A stretch of 64,000 bases of DNA from Tolypothrix sp. PCC 7712 (GCF_025860405.1 NZ_CP063785.1:7875390-7939389); one strand, 5' to 3'; positions 32,648 to 41,819 are shown, counted from the stretch's first letter. The notes: generated by a model from the sequence alone, not told the origin. Translations and numbers: made by a program.

Positions 32648-33676
32648 ATGCAATTTATTGATCAAGCAGTTATCGAAGTAGAAGCTGGTAAAGGCGGCGA
32701 TGGTATTGTCGCCTTCCGTCGAGAGAAGTATGTGCCTGCGGGTGGCCCTTCTGGTGGAAATGGTGGACGTGGTGGTTCAATAATTTTTGTAGCTGTCGAA
32801 AATCTGCAAACTTTGCTAGATTTTCGCTACAATCATCGATTTCAGGCAGAAAATGGGGGTCGTGGTGGCCCTAATAATTGCACAGGGGCTTCAGGAAAGG
32901 ATTTAATTATTGAAATTCCTTGTGGTACAGCTGTTTATGATGCGACAACAGGTGCTTTATTAGAAGATTTAATCGAACCTGGACAAAGATTTCGTGTTGC
33001 GGAAGGTGGTAAAGGCGGATTAGGAAATCAGCATTTTTTGAGTAACCGCAATCGCGCCCCAGAATATGCACTTCCCGGTTTACCTGGAGAAATGAAGGTT
33101 CTACGTTTGGAATTGAAACTTCTGGCTGAGGTAGGAATTATTGGGTTACCAAATGCTGGTAAATCCACTTTAATTTCATCTTTATCGGCTGCACGTCCTA
33201 AGATTGCTGATTATCCTTTTACTACCCTAATTCCGAATTTAGGTGTAGTACGTAAACCCTCTGGTGATGGTACAGTTTTTGCCGATATTCCTGGATTAAT
33301 TGAAGGGGCTTCTCATGGTGCAGGGTTGGGATATGACTTTTTGCGCCATATTGAACGTACAAGAGTTTTGCTGCATTTAATTGATGCTACCAGCGAAGAT
33401 GTATTAGGTGATTTCAAAACAATTCAACAAGAATTAAAAGCCTACGGAAGAGGTTTAGCAGAACGTCCACAAATTTTGGCGCTGAATAAAATTGATGCGG
33501 TTGATCGAGAAACTGTAGACTTAGAGGCATTAGCTACAGAATTAAATCACCTCTCTTATGCTCCAGTTTTCGTAATTTCAGCTGTTACCCGCACTGGTTT
33601 GGAACCGATGTTACAGGAAGTTTGGGGAATTCTTGACCAAATGAATGCTGTCGAAGAAGCGGAAGTATTAGGTTAG
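32648..33676 (+). CDS. obg: Obg-family GTPase (CgtA/ObgE)
   Basis: Ribosome-associated GTPase for 50S assembly and stress control. The N-terminal glycine-rich Obg fold (about 1-158) shows FIDQAVIEVEAGKGGDGIVA and GGPSGGNGGRGGSIIF. The G domain has G1 GLPNAGKST, G2 with YPFTTLIPNLG, G3 DIPGLIEG, G4 NKID and G5 SAV. Length 342 aa is typical of cyanobacterial members, without the long C-terminal extension of some bacteria. Confidence 0.97.
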   Translation: MQFIDQAVIEVEAGKGGDGIVAFRREKYVPAGGPSGGNGGRGGSIIFVAVENLQTLLDFRYNHRFQAENGGRGGPNNCTGASGKDLIIEIPCGTAVYDATTGALLEDLIEPGQRFRVAEGGKGGLGNQHFLSNRNRAPEYALPGLPGEMKVLRLELKLLAEVGIIGLPNAGKSTLISSLSAARPKIADYPFTTLIPNLGVVRKPSGDGTVFADIPGLIEGASHGAGLGYDFLRHIERTRVLLHLIDATSEDVLGDFKTIQQELKAYGRGLAERPQILALNKIDAVDRETVDLEALATELNHLSYAPVFVISAVTRTGLEPMLQEVWGILDQMNAVEEAEVLG

Positions 33677-33738
33677 GTGAAATCCTATGACGGAAAGAAA
33701 CAATGATACAAGCCCCCGGATTTATCCGTGGGGTCTTT

Positions 33739-33770
33739 AATTTTGAATTTTGAATTTTGAATTTTGAATT
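33739..33770. repeat. TTTTGAA heptamer tandem repeat
   Basis: About four copies of TTTTGAA lie just upstream of the Uma2 gene. Confidence 0.85.
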
Positions 33771-33784
33771 CGGAGCAAAGCGAC

Positions 33785-34372
33785 GTGACTATTGCACAGA
33801 CACAAAAGTATTATTCACCGGAAGAGTATCTCGAATTAGAGGTTAATTCTGAGGAACGACATGAATATATTGATGGTCAAATTATCCCTATGACAGGCGG
33901 AACACTAAATCACAATCAAATTGCTTTAAACTTTAGCGGTGCGCTAAATTTTGCGCTCAAGCGTCAACCTTATCAAGCTTTTGTAACTGATCAGCGTTTG
34001 TGGATTCCTAATAAGAGAATTCATACTTACCCTGATGTAATGATAGTCAAAACACCTTTGGAATATCAAGAAGGAAGACGTGATACTCTGATTAATCCAA
34101 TATTTGTTGCTGAGGTGTTATCAAAATCTACTAAAAGTTATGACAGGGATGAAAAGTTTGCTGCTTATCGGACTATTCCTGGTTTTCAAGAGTATGTTTT
34201 GATTGACCAATATAGAATGCACGTTGAGCAGTATTTTAAAACTGAAAACAATAAATGGATATTTTCTGAATATGAAGATGGAGATGTAATTTTATCTCTA
34301 GCGTCTGTTTCTTTTCAAATTACACTAGCTGATATTTACGATAAAGTTGATTTTAATACTGAGGAAGAGTGA
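33785..34372 (+). CDS. Uma2 family endonuclease (DUF820)
   Basis: Restriction-like PD-(D/E)XK fold protein, one of a family greatly expanded in cyanobacteria and of unproven function. YSPEEYLELEVNSEERHEYI gives the N-terminal family motif; the active site is TYPDVMIV with the Asp, then FVAEVLSKST with E and K. Length 195 aa is usual. The GTG at 33785 is preferred over a TTG at 33764, because the TTG lies in a TTTTGAA tandem repeat, GGAG lies about ten bases before the GTG, and MTIAQTQKYYSPEEYL is a normal Uma2 start. Confidence 0.85.
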   Translation: MTIAQTQKYYSPEEYLELEVNSEERHEYIDGQIIPMTGGTLNHNQIALNFSGALNFALKRQPYQAFVTDQRLWIPNKRIHTYPDVMIVKTPLEYQEGRRDTLINPIFVAEVLSKSTKSYDRDEKFAAYRTIPGFQEYVLIDQYRMHVEQYFKTENNKWIFSEYEDGDVILSLASVSFQITLADIYDKVDFNTEEE

Positions 34373-34928
34373 GATTAAATAGGTCGGTGTAATTCAAAGA
34401 TAACTAGTTAAGGCTGTCATTTGTCCTTTGTCATTAGTCATTGGTAAGAGTTTCAAGCCTATTTCTATTTCGTAATCTAGTTTGGTTTATTTCCAATCAC
34501 TTATTTAATTCAAATTAGGTGACGAGAAATGCTGTGCTAGATTCGATGGAGTCTGGTGTAGAAAGTCGGCGGATAAGCGCAGCTTTTATAGGATACGGCT
34601 GACGATTAAAGGATTTCACCCCCTCACTTCACGATTTTGTTGGGTGGACAGTGCAATATACCTCTTGCAGAAGTGCTTTTTGCAAGAGATGGAAAAAGGG
34701 GAAAGGGAAAACACAAAACCTTTCCCCCTTAGCCTTTTCCCGACTTATGCAAGAAGTCTAAATATTAATAGTGCGATCGCCTCTGTAAAACCCGATTGTG
34801 TCGTAAAATCTAGGTGTCTAATTTTACCCACATATCTGAATTTACAAATCATCATTGATTATTCAGTTATATTGCCTTGTAAGTGGGAATTATAAGAAGG
34901 TATTGAATATCACCTAAAGAAAGTTGCA
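34373..34928. other. Spacer with a small inverted-repeat element
   Basis: No gene is supported. The segment 34661-34757 looks like a small mobile element; a HIP1 site lies at about 34773. Confidence 0.5.
34661..34757. mobile_element. Possible 97-bp MITE-like element
   Basis: The left end CCTCTTGCAGAAGTGC and the right end (reverse complement GACTTCTTGCATAAGTCG) are imperfect inverted repeats. The interior is a purine block (GGGGAAAGGG) followed by a pyrimidine block (CCTTTCCCCCTTAGCC), like the interior of the 126-bp element. No clean target duplication is seen. Confidence 0.45.
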
Positions 34929-36143
34929 ATGATAAATGCGATCGCACCGTTTGCTTATTTTTACAGACTTTACAGTAAGAACAAAAGCAAGCTTTTCCCA
35001 AAACGCCATCTGTGGCTAGTATTAGTTGGTGGAATATTAGCGCTGTTGGTGGTGCTAACGGGAGTTCACCCAGGACTAGCCCAAAACCCAGAACCAACAC
35101 CAACAGCAAAAGTAGCGCCAAAACCAGAAGAAGCATCAACAAATGAATTTGTAGTCGCTACAAGGGTGATAGCACCCTTTGTATTTGCGGAGAAAGGTGA
35201 ACTATCTGGTTTTAGTATTGATTTATGGCGCAGTATTACAACCAAATTAGGTATCAACTCAAAATTTGTGGAATATCCCAATGTCCAAGATTTGCTTTCT
35301 GCTGTTAAGGATGGCAAAGCAAATGCTGGAATTGCAGCTATTTCCATTACAGCTGAACGTCAGCAGAATTTTGATTTCTCTTTACCAATGTTTGCTGCTG
35401 GATTGCAGATCATGGTAAGACCACCGGAAACAAATGGTGGTGCTTTATCTAATATTTTGCAATTGGTTTTTTCTGCGTCACTTTTGCAAGTAGTTGGCAT
35501 TGCACTGCTGCTGATTGTAGTAGCAGCTCATGTTATTTGGCTGTCCGAACGCAATCATAAAGAAGGCATGATTGATAAATCATACTTTCCTGGGATTTTT
35601 AAAGCTTGTTGGTGGGCTGCAGCCACATTAGCAACCCAAGCTGACGAAATGCCCAAGGGAGTAGTAGGACGTTTTATCGCCATTATTTGGATGTTTATCG
35701 GTGTGTTGTTTGTTGCCTACTTCACAGCCGCAGCTACTACATCGCTAACAGTACAGCAGCTTCAAGGAGATATTAGAAGTGTAGATGATTTACCCGGTAA
35801 GCTAGTAGCAACAACATCTGGAAGTACAGCCGCCAAATATCTCAAAGAACATAATATTTCTACCTTAGAAGTTCCGAAAATTGAGGAAGCTTACAATGCT
35901 CTGCAAAATAAAAAAGCGGATGCTGTCGTATTTGATGCTCCCGTACTCCTGTTCTATGCGGCTCATGAAGGTCAAGGTAAGGTAGAAGTTGTTGGTAGCG
36001 TCTTCCGTGAAGAAAACTACGGTATTGTCCTACCAAATAACAGTACTTACCGCAAACAAATTAATAGTGCATTGTTAAGTCTGAGAGAAGATGGCACTTA
36101 TCAATCCCTTTATGATAAGTGGTTTGATGTTAAAAAATCTTAA
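34929..36143 (+). CDS. GluR0-like ionotropic receptor/ligand-gated ion channel
   Basis: A prokaryotic glutamate-receptor-type channel: a periplasmic binding-protein-like domain split by a pore module. Residues 26-51 are a membrane helix/signal ending GLAQ; S1 spans about 74-165; TM1 about 184-205; pore loop about 224-243; TM2 about 246-271; S2 about 280-402. Ligand-site residues fit: Arg144 in ITAERQQNFDFS would hold the amino-acid carboxylate and Asp336 (VVFDAPVL) the amino group. The filter is unusual: Synechocystis GluR0 has the K+-channel TVGYGD, whereas here the aligned stretch is TLATQADEMP (233-242). Ion selectivity is therefore open. Confidence 0.82.
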   Translation: MINAIAPFAYFYRLYSKNKSKLFPKRHLWLVLVGGILALLVVLTGVHPGLAQNPEPTPTAKVAPKPEEASTNEFVVATRVIAPFVFAEKGELSGFSIDLWRSITTKLGINSKFVEYPNVQDLLSAVKDGKANAGIAAISITAERQQNFDFSLPMFAAGLQIMVRPPETNGGALSNILQLVFSASLLQVVGIALLLIVVAAHVIWLSERNHKEGMIDKSYFPGIFKACWWAAATLATQADEMPKGVVGRFIAIIWMFIGVLFVAYFTAAATTSLTVQQLQGDIRSVDDLPGKLVATTSGSTAAKYLKEHNISTLEVPKIEEAYNALQNKKADAVVFDAPVLLFYAAHEGQGKVEVVGSVFREENYGIVLPNNSTYRKQINSALLSLREDGTYQSLYDKWFDVKKS

Positions 36144-36245
36144 GTTCTGCCAAACAATCACCATTTGCAGTGATGAATAAATGGAAGGCAATAATTTCGC
36201 ATCTACCTCTGTAATTACGAATTACGAATTACTAATTACGAATTA

Positions 36246-37055
36246 TTATGAGCCTTCTTGTGCAATTTGAGCTTTTGCTTGTTGCCACAAACTTTCCAAC
36301 TCCTGTAAGCTGTAATCCGAAAGGGGGCGGTTAACAACTGCCTCCATTTTTTGTAACCTTTGGATAAATCGCTGATTTGTACCTTGCAATCCATCACTAG
36401 GATCGAGATTATGCCAACGGGCTAGCTGAATAATTGCAAACAGTAAATCGCCTAATTCTGCTTGTTGTGCTTCTTTTGTTTCTGAGGCTAAAGCCTGTTG
36501 GAATTCGCTTAACTCTTCATGAAATTTTTCCCATACTCCTGCAATATTTTCCCATTCAAACCCTACAGCCGCAGCTTTTTGGGAAATTTTCATCGCCGCC
36601 GTTAATGGGGGAAGGCTACGCCCATAGCGGCTAAGTTTAGTACTAAGTTTTTGATGTTCTGGGGATGGTTCGCCTTTTTCTGCGGCTTTAATTTCTTCCC
36701 AGTTTTGCCGCACCTCATCGACACTCGCTACTGTCACATCACCAAATACATGGGGATGACGACGAATCAACTTTTGGGAAATACCGTCAGCAATTTCTTT
36801 AAGAGAGAATTGCCCAGCTTCACTGGCAATTTGAGCTTGTAAGACTACTTGTAAGAGTAAATCTCCTAATTCCTCTGCGATCGCATTTTGATCGCCACTC
36901 TTAATTGCATCCACCACCTCATAAGCTTCCTCAATGACATAAGGTGTCAAACTTTCCGGCGTTTGTGCCAAATCCCAAGGACAACCACCATCAGGCGATC
37001 GCAATTTTGCCACCACATCAATTAATTCTTGTAATGCTGCTAGATTTTCGTTCAT
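36246..37055 (-). CDS. mazG: Nucleoside triphosphate pyrophosphohydrolase MazG
   Basis: Hydrolyses (d)NTPs to monophosphates, cleaning the nucleotide pool. LRSPDGGCPWDLAQTPESLT is the signature start, and two EExxE/ExxD repeat units are seen: VIEEAYEVVDAI with EELGDLLLQVVLQ, and FHEELSEFQQAL with ELGDLLFAIIQLA. Length 269 aa matches the two-domain form. The upstream spacer consists of GGGCATG repeats. Confidence 0.95.
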   Translation of the reverse strand: MNENLAALQELIDVVAKLRSPDGGCPWDLAQTPESLTPYVIEEAYEVVDAIKSGDQNAIAEELGDLLLQVVLQAQIASEAGQFSLKEIADGISQKLIRRHPHVFGDVTVASVDEVRQNWEEIKAAEKGEPSPEHQKLSTKLSRYGRSLPPLTAAMKISQKAAAVGFEWENIAGVWEKFHEELSEFQQALASETKEAQQAELGDLLFAIIQLARWHNLDPSDGLQGTNQRFIQRLQKMEAVVNRPLSDYSLQELESLWQQAKAQIAQEGS

Positions 37056-37076
37056 AGTAATTTGTTATTGGTCAAT

Positions 37077-37120
37077 GGGCATGGGGCATGGGGCATGGGG
37101 CATGGGGCATTGGGCATTGG
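37077..37120. repeat. GGGCATG tandem repeat
   Basis: About five GGGCATG units then GGGCATT units occupy the spacer before mazG and continue towards the 3' end of the DUF2227 gene. Confidence 0.85.
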
Positions 37121-37762
37121 TCATTTCCTCTTGTTCCCTTGTCCCCCTGCGTCCTCTACCCCTCTGCTTCCTCTGCTCCCCTGCTTTTTCACACCCACTC
37201 GCCGACGAGTTGGTTTACGTTTCTTAATTTTGCCACTAGGAAGCAACGCCCGAACACCTTGCCTTTTGACTCGCTTGTATGTGGAATTGCTCCAATCGCT
37301 GAGAGTATGGCTCATAGCACCGAGTTCCATGCCTAAGAATAGGGCGAGGAATTCAGTACCGTAACTTGTGAGCGATCGCTCCACTGTTCCACCGACGTTT
37401 TGCCAAAGAGAGGCGGTATTCAAGAGCTTTTCGGCAATGGCTACGAAAACGATTGTGGCGATCGCTAGCAAGCAGCAGAGATAAACTACTCGTAGCGTCG
37501 TGCCAATAATCGGCCCGTGGGATAAAAAAGAGCGATGGCGTAAACTTTTTTGATAAGGTAGCCAAATCCAGCGCAAGAAGCCCCAGCGTTGGTATTGAAT
37601 AGAGTAAATATCCAAATCTGGGCCGAACATCAGCCCACCAAACAGAAACCCGCCGGAAACGAATAAAGTTACATTGCTACTGCCAGTCTGCCAGAAAGTC
37701 ACACCCGCAACAATCGGCAGAGCATACAGCGTAATGCTATCGTGGGTTCGACCAGAGGGCAT
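37121..37762 (-). CDS. DUF2227 metal-binding membrane protein
   Basis: A putative membrane-bound metal-dependent hydrolase of unknown substrate. MPSGRTHDSITL starts the family; further metal-ligand-like His/Asp are in FGPDLDIYS, HRSFLSHGP and SHTLSDW. Three or four hydrophobic segments cross the membrane (about 13-48, 80-108, 135-155). The basic C-terminal tail (about 178-213, ending GGQGNKRK) is encoded by low-complexity repeat DNA, so the true conserved protein may end near residue 180. tRNA-Val lies upstream in divergent orientation. Confidence 0.83.
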   Translation of the reverse strand: MPSGRTHDSITLYALPIVAGVTFWQTGSSNVTLFVSGGFLFGGLMFGPDLDIYSIQYQRWGFLRWIWLPYQKSLRHRSFLSHGPIIGTTLRVVYLCCLLAIATIVFVAIAEKLLNTASLWQNVGGTVERSLTSYGTEFLALFLGMELGAMSHTLSDWSNSTYKRVKRQGVRALLPSGKIKKRKPTRRRVGVKKQGSRGSRGVEDAGGQGNKRK

Positions 37763-37850
37763 TTAATAAGTTCTCAAAAATTTTTTCTCAAAAATACTAG
37801 CGCGATTCAAAATCTTTTGCTATATTCTATAAATGTGAGTGAAAACGAGC

Positions 37851-37923
<73 letters not shown>

Positions 37924-37930
37924 TCACTTT

Positions 37931-37972
37931 AAAAAGACTAGGAGTAAGTTAAAAGCTACTTCTAGTCTTTTT
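37931..37972 (+). terminator. Terminator after tRNA-Val
   Basis: AAAAAGACTAG with an AGTA extension pairs with TACT and CTAGTCTTTTT, giving a long hairpin with a T run a few bases after the tRNA. Confidence 0.9.
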
Positions 37973-38064
37973 GATTTAAGAGAAGATTTGCACAAGGTAT
38001 GTAACTCTCATGACTACAGATAGACGTTATAACCTTGGTTAAGAAAATACAAGCTTTGGTCATG

Positions 38065-38297
38065 AAAACTTTTGTGTTGGTGACCAAGACATAAGCGTTG
38101 GTCACGAAACAGCAAACGTTGGTGACCAAAATCATTGTTTGATAAGTAAAACTTTTGTGTTGGTGACCAAGATATAAGTGTTGGTCACGAAACAGCAAAC
38201 GTTGGTGACCAAAGTCATTGTTTGATAAGTAAAACTTTTGTGTTGGTGACCAAGACATAAGCGTTGGTCACGAAAGAGCAAACGTTGGTGACCAACG
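38065..38297. repeat. 83-bp tandem array rich in TTGGTGACCAA palindromes
   Basis: Nearly three copies of an 83-bp unit: ACTTTTGTGTTGGTGACC recurs with starts at 38068, 38151 and 38234. Each unit has two perfect 11-base palindromes TTGGTGACCAA and one TTGGTCAC half that pairs with GTGACCAA. Because 83 is not a multiple of three, the array is not coding. It lies between tRNA-Val and the end of the NACHT-HEAT gene. Confidence 0.9.
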
Positions 38298-38384
38298 CTT
38301 CTTTAAGCTCATCCTACACGTAAAAGTAAGTGGGATTTTGCGGGCATGGGGCATGGGAACGGCATCCAACCTTCGCGGCTACAC

Positions 38385-41300
38385 TCAAATTTCTGTAAGG
38401 AGTATTTTCATAATGCTTCTCATTGTACGCGTAGCAAAATTATGTTGATGCCAAGCTTGATAGAAATCGGGGTAAGGCATATTCTTGGCACATTCCCAGG
38501 CTAAATTGTAGAAATTATCATCTAATCGCCAATAACTGCTTAAAGCTTTAACTGCTGTAAATCGATGCTTATTATCTCGGATAATTCTCCCTAAGCTTGA
38601 TGCTGCCTCCCTACGAGTGGAGTTATCGAGATTATGTGATTGCAGCAGTTGCACTGAGGCAGCGATCACAAATTCATTGCCTGGATCGATTTTTCCTAAG
38701 CTTTCTGCTGCCAACCAACGGGTAGAGTTATCGAGATTATGTGATTGCAGCAGTTGCACCAAGGTGGCGATCACATCTTCATTGCCTGTGCCGATATTGA
38801 TTAAGCTTAATCCTGCCTGCCAACGGGTGGAGTTATCCAGATGTTGTGATTGCAGCAGTTGCACTAAGGCGGCGATCACATCTTCATTGCCTGTGCCGAT
38901 ATTCCCTAAGCTTTCTGCTGCCTGCCTAATGGTGTCTTCATCCAGATTAGGTGATTGTAGCAGTTGCACCAAGGCCGTGATCGCAACTTGATTGCCTGGG
39001 TCGATATTCCCTAAGCTATATGCTGCCTGCCTAATGGTGTCCTCATCGAGATGTTGTGATTGTAGCAGTTGCACCAAGGCCGCGATCGCAAATTCATTGC
39101 CTGGGTCGATTGTTCCTAAGCTTGATGCTACCAGCCTACGGGTGGAGTCATCCAGATTAGGTGATTGCAGCAGTTGCACAAAGGCGGCGATCGCAAATTT
39201 ATTGCCTGGGTCGATTGTTCCTAAGCTTGATGCTGCCAGCCTACGGGTGTAGTCATCCAGATTAGGTGATTGTAGCAGTTGCACCAAGGTGGCGATCGCA
39301 TCTTCATTGCCTGGGTCGATTGTTCCTAAGCTTGATGCTACCAGCCTACGGGTGTAGTCAGACAGATGTTGTGATTGCAACAGTTGCACTAAGGCAGCAA
39401 TGGCAAATTCATTGCCTGTGCCGATTTTCTCTATGCTATATCTTGCTAGCCAACGGGTGTAGTCAGACAGATGTTGTGATTGCAGCAGTTGCACTAAGGC
39501 AGCAATGGCAAATTCATTGCCTGTGCCGATTTTCTCTATGCTATATCTTGCTAGCCAACGGGTGTAGTCAGACAGATGTTGTGATTGCAGCAGTTGCACT
39601 AAGGCAGCAATGGCAAATTCATTGCCTGTGCCGATTTGCCCTAAGCTATATGCTGCCTGCCCAATACTGTAGTCAGACAGATGTTGTGATTGCAGCAGTT
39701 GCACTAAGGCGGCGATCGCATCTTCATTACCTGGGTCGATTTCCCCTAATTGCTCTGCTGCCTCCCTAATAGTGTAGTCAGACAGATTTTGTGATTGTAG
39801 TAGTTGCACCAAAGCGGCGATCGCATCTTCATTGCCTGTGCCAATTTTATTTATGCTATATGTTGCCTGCCTAATGGTGTCCTCATCCAAATTTTGTGAT
39901 TGCAGCAGTTGCACCAAGGAGGCGATCGCAAATTCATTGCCTGGGTCGATATTCCCTAAACTTTCTGCTGCCCGCCTACGGATGGAGTAATCCAGATTTT
40001 GTGATTGCAGCAGTTGCACCAAGGCAGCGATCGCAACTTCATTGCCTGTGCCGATTGTCTCTAAACTTTCTACTACCTGCCCAATGGTGTAGTCAGACAG
40101 ATTTTGTGATTGCAGCAGTTGCACCAAGGCGGCGATCGCTTTTGTCCGGTCTGTTTGCTGTAAAGCTGACCTAGCTTCCTCTTTTAGAGAACTGTGACTA
40201 TCAATTATCCAATTGACGATTTGTGCTATTATTTCATCTGCTCTTACATAATCTTTAAACTCTGCAATCCCTGTGGCTGCTAATAAATAAGCGCGATATT
40301 CATAAAATTTTTGACATCCATCTTTAAAACTAATTAAAGTATCAATAAACTGTTGCTTTTGCTGTTTGAAAGTTTCTTCCTCTCTTCCTAACCACAGCAA
40401 TATTGTTTGCTTCCATTGCGGTTCAAAGACGCGGTATTTTGCGTCTTTAAATTTAACAGGTTTATTTTTGTGTTTACGGGGTAAAAAAAAGTTCCAGTCA
40501 TCAATTGCTTTAGCAGCAAAATACTCTTGAAATGAGGCATGAAAGAAAGCATAAACAGGTTTTCTATGTGTATCTATCCCTATACTGTTCAGCCAACCTC
40601 GATTTAATGCCAAACTCAGCAAAGAATTTTTATCTTCAGCATCTCCTAAAAAGCGATTAACAAAATCCTGCTGCAAGCGAAAACGAGTGGTTTCTTGGTC
40701 TATTGCTGTTTTAGCTAATTCTCCTAATTGAATATTTAGTTGCTGAATCTGGGCAGGAGTTATCGCAACTTTGTCTTTTTTCCATTTGTAGAAGTCATCA
40801 ACAAATTGCTGATAGAGTCCGGATTGAGTATCTGGTAATTTCCCATCTCCTGATTGCCAATTCAAACACAAAAGCGTTAACCGCAAAGGATTTTTCACTA
40901 AATCCTGAATCCGTTCTTTCCCCGGTTCTTTCAAGGCTATGCATAACTGCTTCCCAGCTTGGGGAATTTCAATTTTATTGAACCATTTATCAATAAATTT
41001 CTCTACATCTTTTGGATAAGAAAAATCTAAAGTGCGATAGGTATCAAAATCGTCAAGTGCATTAATACTGCCATCCCACATATTAACCCGACAAGTCAGC
41101 ACAATTCGCGATTGAGAAATTGCTCCTGCTTCACGCAATTGACGCGAAATTTCTGTTAGCGAATTACCTGAAGATGCGGACATTTCATCTAACCCATCTA
41201 GCAGTAGCCACACATTATTTTGATTAAACAGAGCAACAAAATCATCTTTTAGTTGCTTGGTGGCTTCAGCTTTACCTATTTTCTCAGCTACCTGATTTAA

Positions 41301-41747
41301 CCAAGTCTCAAAAAGATAAGCTTTTAATTCCTTCTCGCGCAAATCTGCTAATGATACCCAAATGACAATCGACTGCTGAATCTCACGAGATACCCAATCA
41401 GCAATTTGCTGTAACAGTGTTGTCTTTCCTGCACCTGGTTCACCAATAATGGCAATTCGCTTACCTTGACTTTTAGGCGTGTTCTTCTGTTTTAAAACTT
41501 CTTCCAGAAAAGCGTCATGCTCAAAATTTTTGGTAATTTCTGTTTCTTTATAAAGTTCAGATCCCTGTTCTGGAGAAACATCATCTTGAATCTTATCTGT
41601 CCCCTGTTCTAAAGAAGTATTATCTTTATGCTTAGATTGTTTTTTGCGCTCAACTAATCCCAGTGGTACGTAAACATCATCAACTTGCAGGGTGACTCCT
41701 TCAGTTAATGTCAAAGGATTTGTAGTCAGCTTGCGCCTGTCTGTCAA
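38385..41747 (-). CDS. NACHT domain STAND NTPase with 15 HEAT-like repeats
   Basis: NLR-like signalling ATPase; bacterial NACHT proteins include anti-phage sensors. After a short linker (PLGLVERKKQ), the NACHT domain has Walker A GEPGAGKT (102-109) and Walker B LLLDGLDE (181-188), then the helical STAND region to about 500. From about 537 to 1060 there are 15 consecutive 35-residue repeats with consensus AIAALVQLLQSQ-L--T-R-A--SLG-I-PGNE, a HEAT-like solenoid expected to sense a ligand. The only start in frame is a TTG at 41747; the codons before it (KLTPNDWRKICRQI) are typical of this family's N-terminus and run back to the TGA at 41820-41822. The true protein probably starts further upstream or is a fusion interrupted by that stop. 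Confidence 0.88.
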   Translation of the reverse strand: MTDRRKLTTNPLTLTEGVTLQVDDVYVPLGLVERKKQSKHKDNTSLEQGTDKIQDDVSPEQGSELYKETEITKNFEHDAFLEEVLKQKNTPKSQGKRIAIIGEPGAGKTTLLQQIADWVSREIQQSIVIWVSLADLREKELKAYLFETWLNQVAEKIGKAEATKQLKDDFVALFNQNNVWLLLDGLDEMSASSGNSLTEISRQLREAGAISQSRIVLTCRVNMWDGSINALDDFDTYRTLDFSYPKDVEKFIDKWFNKIEIPQAGKQLCIALKEPGKERIQDLVKNPLRLTLLCLNWQSGDGKLPDTQSGLYQQFVDDFYKWKKDKVAITPAQIQQLNIQLGELAKTAIDQETTRFRLQQDFVNRFLGDAEDKNSLLSLALNRGWLNSIGIDTHRKPVYAFFHASFQEYFAAKAIDDWNFFLPRKHKNKPVKFKDAKYRVFEPQWKQTILLWLGREEETFKQQKQQFIDTLISFKDGCQKFYEYRAYLLAATGIAEFKDYVRADEIIAQIVNWIIDSHSSLKEEARSALQQTDRTKAIAALVQLLQSQNLSDYTIGQVVESLETIGTGNEVAIAALVQLLQSQNLDYSIRRRAAESLGNIDPGNEFAIASLVQLLQSQNLDEDTIRQATYSINKIGTGNEDAIAALVQLLQSQNLSDYTIREAAEQLGEIDPGNEDAIAALVQLLQSQHLSDYSIGQAAYSLGQIGTGNEFAIAALVQLLQSQHLSDYTRWLARYSIEKIGTGNEFAIAALVQLLQSQHLSDYTRWLARYSIEKIGTGNEFAIAALVQLLQSQHLSDYTRRLVASSLGTIDPGNEDAIATLVQLLQSPNLDDYTRRLAASSLGTIDPGNKFAIAAFVQLLQSPNLDDSTRRLVASSLGTIDPGNEFAIAALVQLLQSQHLDEDTIRQAAYSLGNIDPGNQVAITALVQLLQSPNLDEDTIRQAAESLGNIGTGNEDVIAALVQLLQSQHLDNSTRWQAGLSLINIGTGNEDVIATLVQLLQSHNLDNSTRWLAAESLGKIDPGNEFVIAASVQLLQSHNLDNSTRREAASSLGRIIRDNKHRFTAVKALSSYWRLDDNFYNLAWECAKNMPYPDFYQAWHQHNFATRTMRSIMKILLTEI
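38570..40140. repeat. 105-bp coding tandem repeats (HEAT array)
   Basis: Fifteen 105-bp units. Units 39361-39465 and 39466-39570 differ at one base only, showing recent duplication or gene conversion; others differ mainly in the codons of the variable positions. Confidence 0.9.
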
Positions 41748-41819
41748 TATTTGACGACAGATTTTCCGCCAGTCATTGGGAGTTAACTTTACCCGCTTTT
41801 CCCCGTCGGGCGACTCCAG

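Noticed and set aside
37962..38258. 98-codon minus-strand frame in the 83-bp array
   Set aside because: Consists of the palindromic repeat read in shifting frames, since 83 is not a multiple of three.
38065..38297. CRISPR array
   Set aside because: The repeated unit is 83 bp with no unique spacers, repeats differ only by point changes, and no cas genes are near.
38570..40140. CRISPR-like regular repeats
   Set aside because: The 105-bp period is coding (35 residues) inside a NACHT-HEAT protein.
38617..40174. Several plus-strand open frames with Cys/Ser-rich repeats
   Set aside because: They are antisense shadows of the HEAT repeats; the repeated period is imposed by the real gene.
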